64,000 bases of DNA from Bordetella sp. H567 (GTDB lineage Bacteria > Pseudomonadota > Gammaproteobacteria > Burkholderiales > Burkholderiaceae_B), in contig NZ_CP012334.1 in assembly GCF_001704295.1 (NCBI RefSeq), forward strand, positions 4,476,084-4,540,083, read 5' to 3'. A model generated the notes under the pieces. The model saw nothing but the letters and a program-made list of their open reading frames with translations, was not told the origin of the DNA and did no database searches. The position numbers and the translations under genes are program-made. Of the stretch, positions 1-9,210 are shown piece after piece; position 1 is the first letter of the stretch; each line of letters starts with the position of its first letter.

Positions 1-1996
1 GAACCCCGCCTACCCCGCCACGCTCTACGTGGACGAGCTGATCGGGCCGGACACGGTCAACACCATGCCCACGGCGACGATGGACGCATTCCGCCAGGGC
101 GGCAGGGTCGAAGTCACGCTGACGCGCGACGTCGATAAGGCGCGCCGCGAACTGGACGACGCGAAGGCGCTGGGCCTGGACCTGGACACCGTCACGCGCG
201 AACTCGTGGACGACGGCACGCGGCAGTTTTCCGATGCCTTCGATGCACTGCTGGGCGCGGTGGCGGCCAAGCGCCTGACCTACCTGGGCGAGCAGATCAA
301 CGGCGTTGCCTGCGACTTGCCCAAGCCCCTGGCCGAAGCCGTCGAAAAATGCCTGGACCGCGCCCGCGCGGACGGCTGGATGCGGCGCCTGTGGCAGCAT
401 GATGCCGCCCTGTGGACCGGACAGCAGGAAGACCGCTGGGTCGGCTGGCTGGCCGCTGGCCAAGGCAAGCAGGTCGATGCCGATGCCATTGCCGCCCTGG
501 CGCGCGACCTGCAGGCGGAACGCTACACCGATGCCGTGCTGCTGGGCATGGGCGGTTCCAGCCTGGGCCCGGAAGTGCTGGCGCAGGCCCTGGGAGAATC
601 CGGCCAGGGCCTGGCGCTGCATGCGCTGGACTCCACCAACCCGGAAGAAATATGCGCCGTGGAACGCGGCATCGATATCGCGCGCACCCTGTTCATCGTC
701 TCCAGCAAGTCAGGCTCGACGCTGGAGCCGGAAATCCTGAACGCGTACTTCCATGCCGCCACCGTGGCGGCGGTGGGCCAGGAAAACGCGGGCAAGCATT
801 TCGTCGCCATCACGGACCCCGGCTCCAAGCTGGAGGCCGCCGCCAGGCAGGCGGGCTATCGCGCGATCTTCCATGGCGACCCGGCGATCGGCGGCCGCTA
901 CTCCGTGCTGTCGGTCTTCGGCATGGTGCCGCTGGGCATCCTGGGCCATAACGTCGCCCACTTCCTGGAAACCACGCAAACCATGGTGCGCGCCTGCGGG
1001 CCGTCGTCACCGCCGTCGGTGAACCCCGGCATGCGCCTGGGCGCGATCCTGGGCGAAGCCGCACGGGCCGGCCGCGACAAGCTCACGGTCTTCGCCTCGC
1101 CCACCGTGGCCAGCATCGGCTCCTGGCTGGAACAGCTGCTGGCCGAATCCACCGGCAAGCACGGCAAGGGCATCGTCCCCGTGGACCTGGAACCCATCGG
1201 CACGCCGGACGTCTACGGACAGGACCGCGTGTTCGCCTACCTGCGCTGCGCCGAGGACGACACCACCCAGCTCGACGCCAAGGTCCAGGCCCTGGCCGCC
1301 GCCGGCCAGCCCGTCATACGCATCACCATGCCGCGCCGTGCCGCCATCGGCCAGGAATTCTTCCGCTGGGAAATCGCCACTGCCGTGGCGGGCGCCGTGA
1401 TCGGCATCGATCCCTTCGACCAGCCCGACGTGGAAGCCAGCAAGATCAAGACCCGCGCGCTGACGGACGCCTACGAAAAGACCGGCAAGCTGCCGCCTGA
1501 AACGCCTATCGCCGAAGACGGCGACCTGGCCTTCTACGGCGATGCCGCGCTGGCCGCCGACGGCACGGCCGAAGGCGTGCTGCGTGCTCACCTGGCCCGC
1601 CTGGGCCAGGGCGACTATGCCGCCGTGCTGGCCTACGTCGCGCGCAACGCCGCGCATGAACGCCAGATCGCCAACCTGCGCATGACGATGCGCGACCGCT
1701 ACAAGGTCGCCACGGTGGGCGGCTTCGGGCCGCGCTTCCTGCATTCGACGGGACAGGCCTACAAGGGCGGGCCCAACAGCGGGGTATTCCTGCAGATCAC
1801 CGCCGATCCGGCGCGCGACCTGTCCGTGCCGGGACGCAAGATCAGCTTCGGCACCGTGCAGGCCGCGCAGGCGCTGGGCGACCTGCAGGTACTGGCTGAA
1901 CGCGGGCGGCGCTATCTGCGCGTGCACATACGCGGCGGCGACGTGGAAAGCGGCCTGGCGCGCCTGGCCAAGGCCGTCAAGCAAGTGACGAACTAA
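1..1996 (+). CDS. tal-pgi: Transaldolase / glucose-6-phosphate isomerase fusion (5' truncated by window)
   Basis: The reading frame is open from base 2, so the true start lies upstream of the window. The first visible residues (NPAYPATLYVDELIGPDTVN) match the late part of transaldolase, after its Schiff-base lysine. From about residue 110 the protein is a phosphoglucose isomerase: GMGGSSLGPEVL, SSKSGSTLEPE, DPGSKLE and GGRYSVLS line the sugar-phosphate pocket. About 660 residues are visible; such fusions usually run to about 950. The predicted cytoplasmic reactions are the sedoheptulose-7-P/glyceraldehyde-3-P exchange and G6P/F6P isomerisation. It heads an operon with gnd, zwf and pgl, so non-oxidative and oxidative pentose-phosphate steps are co-expressed. 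Both domain calls are confident; catalytic completeness of the transaldolase half cannot be judged here. Confidence 0.93.
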   Translation, partial: NPAYPATLYVDELIGPDTVNTMPTATMDAFRQGGRVEVTLTRDVDKARRELDDAKALGLDLDTVTRELVDDGTRQFSDAFDALLGAVAAKRLTYLGEQINGVACDLPKPLAEAVEKCLDRARADGWMRRLWQHDAALWTGQQEDRWVGWLAAGQGKQVDADAIAALARDLQAERYTDAVLLGMGGSSLGPEVLAQALGESGQGLALHALDSTNPEEICAVERGIDIARTLFIVSSKSGSTLEPEILNAYFHAATVAAVGQENAGKHFVAITDPGSKLEAAARQAGYRAIFHGDPAIGGRYSVLSVFGMVPLGILGHNVAHFLETTQTMVRACGPSSPPSVNPGMRLGAILGEAARAGRDKLTVFASPTVASIGSWLEQLLAESTGKHGKGIVPVDLEPIGTPDVYGQDRVFAYLRCAEDDTTQLDAKVQALAAAGQPVIRITMPRRAAIGQEFFRWEIATAVAGAVIGIDPFDQPDVEASKIKTRALTDAYEKTGKLPPETPIAEDGDLAFYGDAALAADGTAEGVLRAHLARLGQGDYAAVLAYVARNAAHERQIANLRMTMRDRYKVATVGGFGPRFLHSTGQAYKGGPNSGVFLQITADPARDLSVPGRKISFGTVQAAQALGDLQVLAERGRRYLRVHIRGGDVESGLARLAKAVKQVTN

Positions 1997-2008
1997 TCGG
2001 AGAACCCT

Positions 2009-2986
2009 ATGCAACTCGGATTGATTGGACTTGGGCGCATGGGCGCCAACATCGCCCGCCGACTGATGCGGAACAAGCACGAGGTCATCGTGTACAACCG
2101 CAGCCTGGACAAGGTCAAGGAATTGCAGTCCGAAGGCGCGACCGGCGTGGACAACGTCGAAGCCCTGATCGCCAAGCTGGCCAAGCCGCGCGCCGTCTGG
2201 GTCATGCTGCCGGCGGGCGCCGTCACCGAGCACATGATCGATACGCTGGCGGGACTGATGGAGCCGGGCGACATCATCATCGACGGCGGCAACACCATGT
2301 ACAAGGACGATATCCGACGCGCCAAGGCGCTGGCCGCTCGCCAGATCGGATACGTGGACGTCGGCACGTCCGGCGGCATCTGGGGCCTGGAACGCGGCTA
2401 CTGCATGATGATCGGCGGCGAGGACAAGTTCGTGAAGCACCTGGACCCGATCTTCGCCTGCCTGGCTCCCGGGTTGGGCGAGATCCCGCGCACCCCGGGC
2501 CGCGAAGGCCGCGATCCGCGCGCCGAGCAGGGCTATATCCACGCCGGCCCCGCGGGCGCCGGCCATTTCGTCAAGATGGTCCACAACGGCATCGAATACG
2601 GCATCATGCAAGCCTACGCGGAAGGCTTCGACATCCTGAAGACCAAGGGATCGGAGCAGCTGCCGGAAGACCAGCGGCTGAACATCGAGGTCGCCGACGT
2701 CGCCGAAGTCTGGCGCCGCGGCAGCGTGGTGTCGTCCTGGCTGCTGGACCTGACCGCCATCGCACTGGCCAAGGATCCCAAGCTGGCCGGTTTTTCGGGC
2801 GACGTCGCCGATAGCGGCGAAGGGCGCTGGACCATAGACGCGGCCGTCGAGCAGGCGGTGCCCGCGCCGGTGCTGGCCAGCGCCTTGTTCGCCCGCTTCC
2901 GCTCGCGCCAGGACGCAACCTTCGGCGACAAGATGCTGTCGGCGATGCGCTTCGGCTTCGGCGGGCACGTCGAGGAGAAAAAGTGA
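2009..2986 (+). CDS. gnd: 6-phosphogluconate dehydrogenase, decarboxylating, short form
   Basis: Oxidatively decarboxylates 6-phosphogluconate to ribulose-5-phosphate. At 325 residues it belongs to the short (YqeC/GndA-like) class rather than the roughly 470-residue form. The N-terminal Rossmann motif is [14 protein letters not shown]. Substrate and catalytic motifs are [25 protein letters not shown] and [19 protein letters not shown], the last carrying the catalytic Lys and Asn. A CGGAGAA ribosome site precedes the ATG. It starts 12 bp after the isomerase fusion and ends overlapping the start of zwf, so the genes are probably translationally coupled. Confidence 0.93.
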   Translation: MQLGLIGLGRMGANIARRLMRNKHEVIVYNRSLDKVKELQSEGATGVDNVEALIAKLAKPRAVWVMLPAGAVTEHMIDTLAGLMEPGDIIIDGGNTMYKDDIRRAKALAARQIGYVDVGTSGGIWGLERGYCMMIGGEDKFVKHLDPIFACLAPGLGEIPRTPGREGRDPRAEQGYIHAGPAGAGHFVKMVHNGIEYGIMQAYAEGFDILKTKGSEQLPEDQRLNIEVADVAEVWRRGSVVSSWLLDLTAIALAKDPKLAGFSGDVADSGEGRWTIDAAVEQAVPAPVLASALFARFRSRQDATFGDKMLSAMRFGFGGHVEEKK

Positions 2987-4521
2987 TGACGGCCGCGCAA
3001 TCGACAAACCGCCCCCCGCGGTCGCAGATGGCGCCGCCGGCCAACCTTTTCCTGTTCGGCGCGCATGGCGACCTGGTCAAGCGCCTGCTCGTGCCCTCGC
3101 TCTACAACCTGACGCGCGACGGCCTGGTGGGCGACGCGCTGCACATCATCGGCGTGGACCACAACAAGGTCAGCGACGACGAATACCGCGGCAAGCTGGC
3201 GGACTTCATGCATGAAATGTCCGCCAAGCGCAGCAACGTCGAAGGCAGCGAGCCCGCCCTAGACGACAAACTGTGGGGCCGCCTGGCCCAGCGCATCACC
3301 TACCTGACAGGCGACTTCCTGGACGATTCCACCTACCAGGCCATCGCCGAGCGCATCCAGGCATCGGGCACCCGCAATGCCGTGTTCTACCTGGCGACCG
3401 CGCCGCGCTTCTTCTGCGAGGTGATCACGCGGCTGGCGCATGCCGGCCTGCTGCAGGAAGGCGACGACCAGTTCCGCCGGGTCGTGGTGGAAAAGCCTTT
3501 CGGCTCCGACCTGAAAACCGCGCAGGACCTGAACGCCGGCATCCTGGCGGTGATGGACGAACGCCAGGTCTATCGCATCGACCACTACCTGGGCAAGGAG
3601 ACGGTGCAGAACATCCTGGTCAGCCGCTTCTCCAACGGCCTGTTCGAGGCGTTCTGGAACAACCATTACGTGGACCACGTCGAGATCACCGCGGCCGAAA
3701 CCGTGGGCGTGGAGCAGCGCGGCAACTTCTACGAGCGCACCGGCGCGCTGCGCGACATGGTGCCCAACCACCTGTTCCAGCTGCTGGCCATGGTCGCCAT
3801 GGAACCGCCGGCGGCCTTCGGCGCGGACGCCGTGCGCAGCGAGAAAGCCAAGGTCGTCGCCGCGATCCGGCCGCAGTCGGCCGACGAGGCGCGGCGCAAT
3901 TCGGTGCGCGGCCAATATGCCACCGGGGAAGTCAACGGCACCCGCGTCCCGGGCTACCGCGAGGAAAACCGCGTGGCGCCGGACAGCTGCACGGAAACCT
4001 ATGTCGCCCTCAAGCTGTGGGTAGACAACTGGCGCTGGGCCGGCGTGCCCTTCTACCTGCGCACCGGCAAGCGCCTGGCCGTGCGCAATACGCAGATCGC
4101 CATCTGCTTCAAGCCCGCGCCGATGTCGCCCTTCCGCGATACGCATGTGCACCGCATGCGGCCCAACTACCTGATCATCCAGATCCAGCCCGACGAAGGC
4201 ATGTGGTTCGATTTCCAGGCCAAAAAACCGGGGACCACGCTGGAGATCGACAACATCCAGATGGGCTTCGCCTATTCCGATTTCTTCAAGATGCAGCCGT
4301 CCACGGGCTATGAAACGCTGCTCTACGACTGCATGATCGGCGACCAGACGCTGTTCCAGCGGGCCGACAACATCGAGAACGGCTGGCGTGCGGTGCAGCC
4401 CTTCCTGGATGCATGGGAAGGCTGCACGGACGTCCATCTTTACGCGGCCGGTTCGGACGGCCCCGACGCCGCGGACGAACTGCTGCGGCGGGATGGACGC
4501 GCATGGCACAGCCTGGAATAG
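2986..4521 (+). CDS. zwf: Glucose-6-phosphate 1-dehydrogenase
   Basis: Oxidises glucose-6-phosphate to 6-phosphogluconolactone with NAD(P)+, the first oxidative pentose-phosphate step. The N-terminal dinucleotide motif is FGAHGDLVKRLLVPSLY; the more usual form is GATGDL, so the His is a mild variant. The active-site signature RIDHYLGKE is intact. Length (511) is normal. I chose the ATG at 2986 because it overlaps the gnd stop (TGATG) and has GAGGAG eight bases upstream; a GTG one codon earlier is possible. It lies in the operon tal-pgi, gnd, zwf, HAD, pgl. Confidence 0.94.
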   Translation: MTAAQSTNRPPRSQMAPPANLFLFGAHGDLVKRLLVPSLYNLTRDGLVGDALHIIGVDHNKVSDDEYRGKLADFMHEMSAKRSNVEGSEPALDDKLWGRLAQRITYLTGDFLDDSTYQAIAERIQASGTRNAVFYLATAPRFFCEVITRLAHAGLLQEGDDQFRRVVVEKPFGSDLKTAQDLNAGILAVMDERQVYRIDHYLGKETVQNILVSRFSNGLFEAFWNNHYVDHVEITAAETVGVEQRGNFYERTGALRDMVPNHLFQLLAMVAMEPPAAFGADAVRSEKAKVVAAIRPQSADEARRNSVRGQYATGEVNGTRVPGYREENRVAPDSCTETYVALKLWVDNWRWAGVPFYLRTGKRLAVRNTQIAICFKPAPMSPFRDTHVHRMRPNYLIIQIQPDEGMWFDFQAKKPGTTLEIDNIQMGFAYSDFFKMQPSTGYETLLYDCMIGDQTLFQRADNIENGWRAVQPFLDAWEGCTDVHLYAAGSDGPDAADELLRRDGRAWHSLE

Positions 4522-5342
4522 GCGGCGCCGCGCCGGCGTCCGGCATCCGCCTGCTGGTGTCGGACGTCGACGGTACGCTGGTCCGCCCGGACAAGCAGAT
4601 CAGCAGCGCCACCATCGCCGCGATCCGGGCGCTGCGCGGCGCCGGCGTGGCCTTCACGCTGGTCAGCAGCCGGCCCCCGCGCGGCATGCGGACGCTGGTC
4701 CGCATGCTGGAACTGGACACCCCTACCGCCGCGTTCAACGGCGGCGCCATCGTCGATGCCGACGGCCATGTCATCGAATCGCATCCCCTGTCTTCCTCCA
4801 ACGCACGCGTCGCGCTGGATCTCTTCGCCCGCGCGCCGGTGGAGACCTGGGTATTCGCCGACGACCAATGGCTGCTGCGCGACCCGCATGGCCCTTATGT
4901 ACCGCTGGAACGGCATACGCTGGGCTTCGACGGCACCCTGGTGACCAGCTTCGAACCCTATCTGGACCGCATCGGCAAGATCGTCGCGGCCAGCGCCGAC
5001 GCGGCGGGGCTGGTACGGCTGGAGCAGGAACTCAATCCGCGCATCGCGCCGGATGCGCACGCGTCCCGCTCGCAGGTCTACTACCTGGATGTCAACCATG
5101 CGCGCGCCAACAAGGGCGATGCCGTGGCAGCCCTGGCGCGCCACCTGGGCATCCCGCTGGCCGAGACGGCTGTGATCGGCGACGGCGACAACGATGTGCC
5201 GATGTTCGAGCGGGCCGGTTTTTCCATCGCCATGGGGCAGGCATCGGCGCAGGTGCGGGCGCGGGCCACGGTAACCACCGCCGGCAACGCCGACGATGGA
5301 CTGGCGGCCGCCGTGCATCGCTTTATTTTGCCGGGCACTTAG
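4503..5342 (+). CDS. Cof-type HAD-superfamily hydrolase
   Basis: A 279-residue HAD phosphatase of the Cof/IIB subgroup. Motif I is SDVDGTLVRP near residue 20, and the C-terminal Mg-binding motif IV is GDGDNDVPMFERAG. These enzymes act on sugar phosphates or other small phosphorylated metabolites; the substrate here cannot be read from sequence. The ATG at 4503 lies inside the last codons of zwf (19-bp overlap), which fits translational coupling; upstream in-frame starts would add low-quality sequence. Its place between zwf and pgl suggests repair or recycling of a sugar phosphate in the same pathway. Confidence 0.85.
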   Translation: MAQPGIGGAAPASGIRLLVSDVDGTLVRPDKQISSATIAAIRALRGAGVAFTLVSSRPPRGMRTLVRMLELDTPTAAFNGGAIVDADGHVIESHPLSSSNARVALDLFARAPVETWVFADDQWLLRDPHGPYVPLERHTLGFDGTLVTSFEPYLDRIGKIVAASADAAGLVRLEQELNPRIAPDAHASRSQVYYLDVNHARANKGDAVAALARHLGIPLAETAVIGDGDNDVPMFERAGFSIAMGQASAQVRARATVTTAGNADDGLAAAVHRFILPGT

Positions 5343-5393
5343 TGCATGTACGCCCTGCCCGGGGGCCTGGCGCGCGGCGCCGAGGAGGTATCG

Positions 5394-6116
5394 ATGAAGA
5401 AGGAACAAGTCTGCATTTTCGAGAACACGGACAGTCTGGTCGTCCATCTAGCCGACTGGCTGACGGCGCGTATCGCGGCCTGCGAAGGACGGTTCGCGCT
5501 GGCGCTGTCCGGGGGCAGCACGCCGCAGCCCTTATATGCGCTGCTAGCCGACCCGGAACGCGCGCGCCGCATCGATTGGTCGCGGGTGCACCTGTTCTGG
5601 GGCGACGAACGCTTCGTGCCTTACGACGATCCGCGCAGCAACTACCTGATGGCGCGGCAGGCGATGATCGACCACGTGCCCATCCCGCCGGCCAATGTGC
5701 ACCCGGTGCCGACCGACGGCACGCCGGAATCGGCGGCGGCCCGCTATGCGGATCTGCTGCGCGAGTACTACGGGTCGGCACGGCTGGAGGAAGGGCGGCC
5801 ATTGTTCGATGTGAATCTGCTGGGGATCGGCGATGACGGGCACACGGCGTCGCTGTTTCCCGGTACGCCGCACGTGGAGGAAACGCGGGATTGGACGGTG
5901 GCGGTGGCGGGCATCAAGCCCGAGGCTCGCATATCGCTGACCTTGCCCGCGCTCGATAGCGCCGCCGTGGTGGTCTTCCTGGCTGCCGGCGATAAGAAAA
6001 GATCCGCGGTGAGCCGCGCGCGTGCCCACGACCCCGATGTCCCATCGGGACGTGTGCGGCCGCAAGGACAGCTGCTGTGGTACCTGGACAGGGACGCCGC
6101 GGGAGGCGATGCCTGA
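5394..6116 (+). CDS. pgl: 6-phosphogluconolactonase
   Basis: Hydrolyses 6-phosphogluconolactone to 6-phosphogluconate, linking Zwf and Gnd. The 240-residue protein has the SugarP_isomerase-type fold motifs ALSGGSTPQPLYALL, WGDERFVPYDDPRSN and LLGIGDDGHTASLFPG. The ATG at 5394 follows a strong GAGGAGG site; an in-frame upstream ATG at 5346 lacks one. It is the last gene of the pentose-phosphate operon. The C-terminal 30 residues are somewhat more charged and less conserved-looking than the rest, which may be normal variation. Confidence 0.9.
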   Translation: MKKEQVCIFENTDSLVVHLADWLTARIAACEGRFALALSGGSTPQPLYALLADPERARRIDWSRVHLFWGDERFVPYDDPRSNYLMARQAMIDHVPIPPANVHPVPTDGTPESAAARYADLLREYYGSARLEEGRPLFDVNLLGIGDDGHTASLFPGTPHVEETRDWTVAVAGIKPEARISLTLPALDSAAVVVFLAAGDKKRSAVSRARAHDPDVPSGRVRPQGQLLWYLDRDAAGGDA

Positions 6117-6171
6117 CGACACCGGCCGGGCCAACCCGCCCGGACACCCGCCGCCCATCGGCCGGCCGGGC

Positions 6172-6247
6172 GAGGTTCCGGTCGTCAGCCCGCGGGGCCA
6201 CACCGTAGTGAGGCTCCGATCGTCGCCCTGCGGGGCCACCCCGTGAG
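6172..6247. repeat. Tandem pair of imperfect 38-bp repeats
   Basis: Two adjacent 38-bp copies (6172-6209 and 6210-6247) match at about 29 of 38 positions. Each contains a shared GCGGGGCCAC core. They fill the gap between the convergent pgl and RRM genes. No known element was recognised; this may be a local duplication or a small intergenic repeat family with transcription-ending secondary structure. Confidence 0.6.
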
Positions 6248-6261
6248 CAAGCGGCGCCGCG

Positions 6262-6519
6262 CTACACGTGCGGCGGCTCGTTGAGCACCATCGCGGTGAT
6301 GGTGTGATTGTTCCAGTACATCTGATGGATGCGCGGCACGAGGTTGCGCAGCGCCGCCACGCTGCTGTCGTCGAACGTGACCAGCACGGCGGGGCGCGAT
6401 CCATCCCCTGCGATGCGCTGGATGCGATCGAAGGGCGGAAAACCGTACTTCAACAGGAAGTTGCGGACGTCCTCGTCGGAGGTACTGTCGTGCACGTGAT
6501 TGATCAGCAGCGTGGCCAT
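6262..6519 (-). CDS. Small RRM-type RNA-binding protein
   Basis: An 85-residue protein with one RNA-recognition-motif fold. TLLINHV fits the RNP-2 strand, DVRNFLLKYGF the first helix, RPAVLVTFDD the RNP-1 strand, and SVAALRNLVPRIHQ the second helix. RNP-1 aromatic positions are only partly conserved, so RNA binding is inferred. A strong AGGAGG site precedes the ATG at 6519. It stands alone, opposite its neighbours. Single-domain RRM proteins of this size occur in Betaproteobacteria; the target is unknown. Confidence 0.72.
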   Translation of the reverse strand: MATLLINHVHDSTSDEDVRNFLLKYGFPPFDRIQRIAGDGSRPAVLVTFDDSSVAALRNLVPRIHQMYWNNHTITAMVLNEPPHV

Positions 6520-6808
6520 AACGGTTCCTCCTGGCGATCCAGGAGGGATCGCATGCCCATCCGGCTATTCTTCGCGCCCCGCGGCCGTTTGGAAAGACGG
6601 CGCGCCAAAGGATCACCCCCCGGGCGCCGCCTTTCATCCTTAAACATACCTCTTTGCTACGTACCATCCATCGCGATCTTGCAGCGCGGCATCCGGCTCT
6701 CTACCATCTGAAGTGACATACCGCTGGTAATCGTCCCCGCTCCTCCAGACCGCAGTCCGGTGGGTCAGCCGCGTAGCCGGAGCAATGCCCCCAAAGGAGG
6801 TTCACGCC
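6520..6808. other. Divergent intergenic region
   Basis: This 289-bp gap separates the minus-strand RRM gene from the DUF3141 operon and must hold promoters for both. An AT-richer patch at about 6637-6665 (CCTTAAACATACCTCTTTGC) is the most promoter-like part, but I cannot assign a -35/-10 pair with confidence. No convincing FNR-type or other operator palindrome was seen. Confidence 0.3.
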
Positions 6809-9184
6809 GTGGACGCAGGATCCCAACTCGCGCGCAGCCATGACGTCTGCACCAAGGCTGCCCTGGTTTTGCAAAAGCGGCTGCAGACGGCGAACGAGCG
6901 ATACGCCACGCGGATGCGCCAGACCGCCGGGGGGACCGGCGACGGGCAGGCCGCCGGCGACGCGGCCGCCGCGATGAGTCCCATCGGCTGGTACGGCTAT
7001 GCGGTCGACGCGATGCAGCGCTCGATCCTGTTCTGGGACACCCTGCGGCAGCGCGGCAACAACTTCGTTGCCAACGCTGCCGAGGGTCTGAAGCCCGTCC
7101 TGCATTTCGATCATGAGATCGTCGCCGACGGACGCACTTTTGAGCGCCCGGTGAACTACGCCTTGCTGCGCATCAAGGCGCCCGAGGGCGTCGTCATCCA
7201 TGACCGGCAACGCCCCTACATCATCATCGATCCGCGCGCCGGCCATGGGCCGGGCATCGGCGGCTTCAAGGACGACTCCCAGGTGGGTGTCGCGCTGCGC
7301 GCGGGACATCCCGTCTACTTCGTCGTGTTCTTTCGCGACCCCGAGCCTGGCCAGACGCTGCAGGACGTGTGCCGCGCCGAGCGGATATTCGTGCAGAAGG
7401 TGCACGCCCTGCATCCCGACGCGCCCAAGCCAGCCCTGGTCGGCAACTGCCAGGGCGGATGGGCGGCCATGATGCTGGCGGCCGCGGGGCCCGACGATAC
7501 GGGGCCCATCGTGATCAATGGCGCACCGATGTCCTACTGGGGCGGTGCGTGGAGCGATGGTGAAGGCGACAACCCGATGCGCTATGCCGGGGGCATGCTG
7601 GGCGGAAGCTGGATGGCGTCCCTGCTGGCGGACATGGGCAATGGCAAGTTCGACGGTGCCTGGCTGGTACAGAATTTCGAGAACCTGAACCCCGCCAACA
7701 GCCTGTGGGAAAAGTACTACCACGTCTATGACCAGGCGGACACCGAACCGCCGCGCTTCCTCGAATTCGAGCGCTGGTGGGGCGGCTTCTACCTGATGAA
7801 CCGCGAAGAGATCGAGTGGATCACCCATAATCTTTTCATCGGCAACAAGCTCTGGAAAGGCGACATCAAGCAGGATGGCGAAAGCCTGGATCTGCGCGCC
7901 ATCAAGACGCCCATCGTCCTTTTCGCCTCGATGGGAGACAACATCACGCCGCCGCAACAGGCCTTCAATTGGGTCGTCGACGTGTATGGCAGCACGGAGG
8001 AAATAAAAAGCCGCGGGCAGGTAATCGTCGGGCTGCTGCACGAAAGCGTCGGGCACCTGGGCATCTTCGTCTCGGGCAAGGTGGCGAAGAAGGAACATGC
8101 GCAGATCGTATCGGTGCTGAAGACCATCGAGTCGCTACCGCCCGGCCTGTATGGCATGACGATAACGGATCGCCACGACAAGGAAGGCAACGTCACGTAT
8201 GAAGTCGAATTCCAGGAGTACCGCCTGGAAGAGGTCGCGGCGCGGCTCAACCGCTTCCAGCGCATCGACGAGAAGCCGTTCGAGGCGGTGGCGATGGTCT
8301 CGGACTTCCTGCAGCAAGGCTATACCTTGTTCGCGCAGCCGTGGGTGCAGGCCATGTCCAACGACTACACCGCGCGGCGCCTGCGGGAACTGCATCCCTT
8401 GCGGGTACAGAACTGGGCCCTCTCGAACCTGAATCCCTGGCTGTGGTGGCTGGCCCCCGCGGCGCAGGCGGTCAGGCAAAACCGCCAGGCCCTCCCGGAC
8501 GACGACCCCTTGCGGCGCGCCGAACGCAACGGTGCCGGGCTGTTCGGCGCGGCGCTGGACTACTTCCGGGATACCCGCGACGCCATGACTGAAGCCGCCT
8601 TCTTCACGACCTATGGCAACGTTCATTCACGCTATCTTGCCGGCGACAAGCCGGACGGCATGGCCCGCGGCGACGCCGCCGTGGATCCGCGCGACCTGCC
8701 CTTCGTCCGCGTGGCCTTGGAGGCCATCGCCGAAGGCGGCTACGTGGAAGCGCTTGCGCGCGTCGCGGCGCTGATGCGCCGACAGGACCAGCCCATGCCC
8801 TTGTCCCGGCTGGAGCTGCGCCACGAGCTGGCGACCGAGTATGCGGAATATCTGCCGCGTATTTCGCTGCACGCATGGCGCACCATACGCGGCCAGCAGG
8901 AAATCGTCGCGCAATACGACAAGGATCGGGCGGTCGAGACCCTGCCGGAGCTGCTGCGCGATCCCGCCGACCGCAAGCGCTTCCTGTCGCTGGTGGCGAA
9001 ACTCATGGCCGATGAACGGGTCCGCGGCCTGACCAGCAGCGACGCGCAGATCGCGATGCTCGACCGGATCCGCCAGGTACTGCCGGGCAACAAGCTGACG
9101 AAAGGCAAGGCGCCGAACAAGACCGCGGCCCGCGGCCGGCCTGCCCGGCCGGGCCGCCGGCAGGCCAAGCTCAAGTCCGCCTGA
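6809..9184 (+). CDS. DUF3141 protein, PhaC-like alpha/beta-hydrolase
   Basis: A 791-residue protein. The GTG at 6809 follows AAAGGAGG by eight bases and is preferred to an upstream ATG at 6785 that would precede that site. The hydrolase core (about residues 110-440) has a nucleophile elbow GNCQGG with Cys214, the G-x-C-x-G form seen in polyhydroxyalkanoate synthases rather than the serine of lipases. SMGDNITP (Asp377) and VGHLGIF (His416) complete a plausible triad. The C-terminal half is helical and ends in a Lys/Arg-rich tail (KGKAPNKTAARGRPARPGRR). It is first in an operon with phosphotransacylase, acetate kinase and FabI. The substrate is unknown; acyl-CoA or hydroxyacyl-CoA is the natural guess. 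Confidence 0.85.
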   Translation: MDAGSQLARSHDVCTKAALVLQKRLQTANERYATRMRQTAGGTGDGQAAGDAAAAMSPIGWYGYAVDAMQRSILFWDTLRQRGNNFVANAAEGLKPVLHFDHEIVADGRTFERPVNYALLRIKAPEGVVIHDRQRPYIIIDPRAGHGPGIGGFKDDSQVGVALRAGHPVYFVVFFRDPEPGQTLQDVCRAERIFVQKVHALHPDAPKPALVGNCQGGWAAMMLAAAGPDDTGPIVINGAPMSYWGGAWSDGEGDNPMRYAGGMLGGSWMASLLADMGNGKFDGAWLVQNFENLNPANSLWEKYYHVYDQADTEPPRFLEFERWWGGFYLMNREEIEWITHNLFIGNKLWKGDIKQDGESLDLRAIKTPIVLFASMGDNITPPQQAFNWVVDVYGSTEEIKSRGQVIVGLLHESVGHLGIFVSGKVAKKEHAQIVSVLKTIESLPPGLYGMTITDRHDKEGNVTYEVEFQEYRLEEVAARLNRFQRIDEKPFEAVAMVSDFLQQGYTLFAQPWVQAMSNDYTARRLRELHPLRVQNWALSNLNPWLWWLAPAAQAVRQNRQALPDDDPLRRAERNGAGLFGAALDYFRDTRDAMTEAAFFTTYGNVHSRYLAGDKPDGMARGDAAVDPRDLPFVRVALEAIAEGGYVEALARVAALMRRQDQPMPLSRLELRHELATEYAEYLPRISLHAWRTIRGQQEIVAQYDKDRAVETLPELLRDPADRKRFLSLVAKLMADERVRGLTSSDAQIAMLDRIRQVLPGNKLTKGKAPNKTAARGRPARPGRRQAKLKSA

Positions 9185-9210
9185 CACTTGCCCGACTCGG
9201 CGGAGACACT

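Noticed and set aside
1007..3007. Long open frame on the minus strand
   Set aside because: Antisense shadow of the isomerase fusion and gnd; both plus-strand genes have clear active-site motifs.
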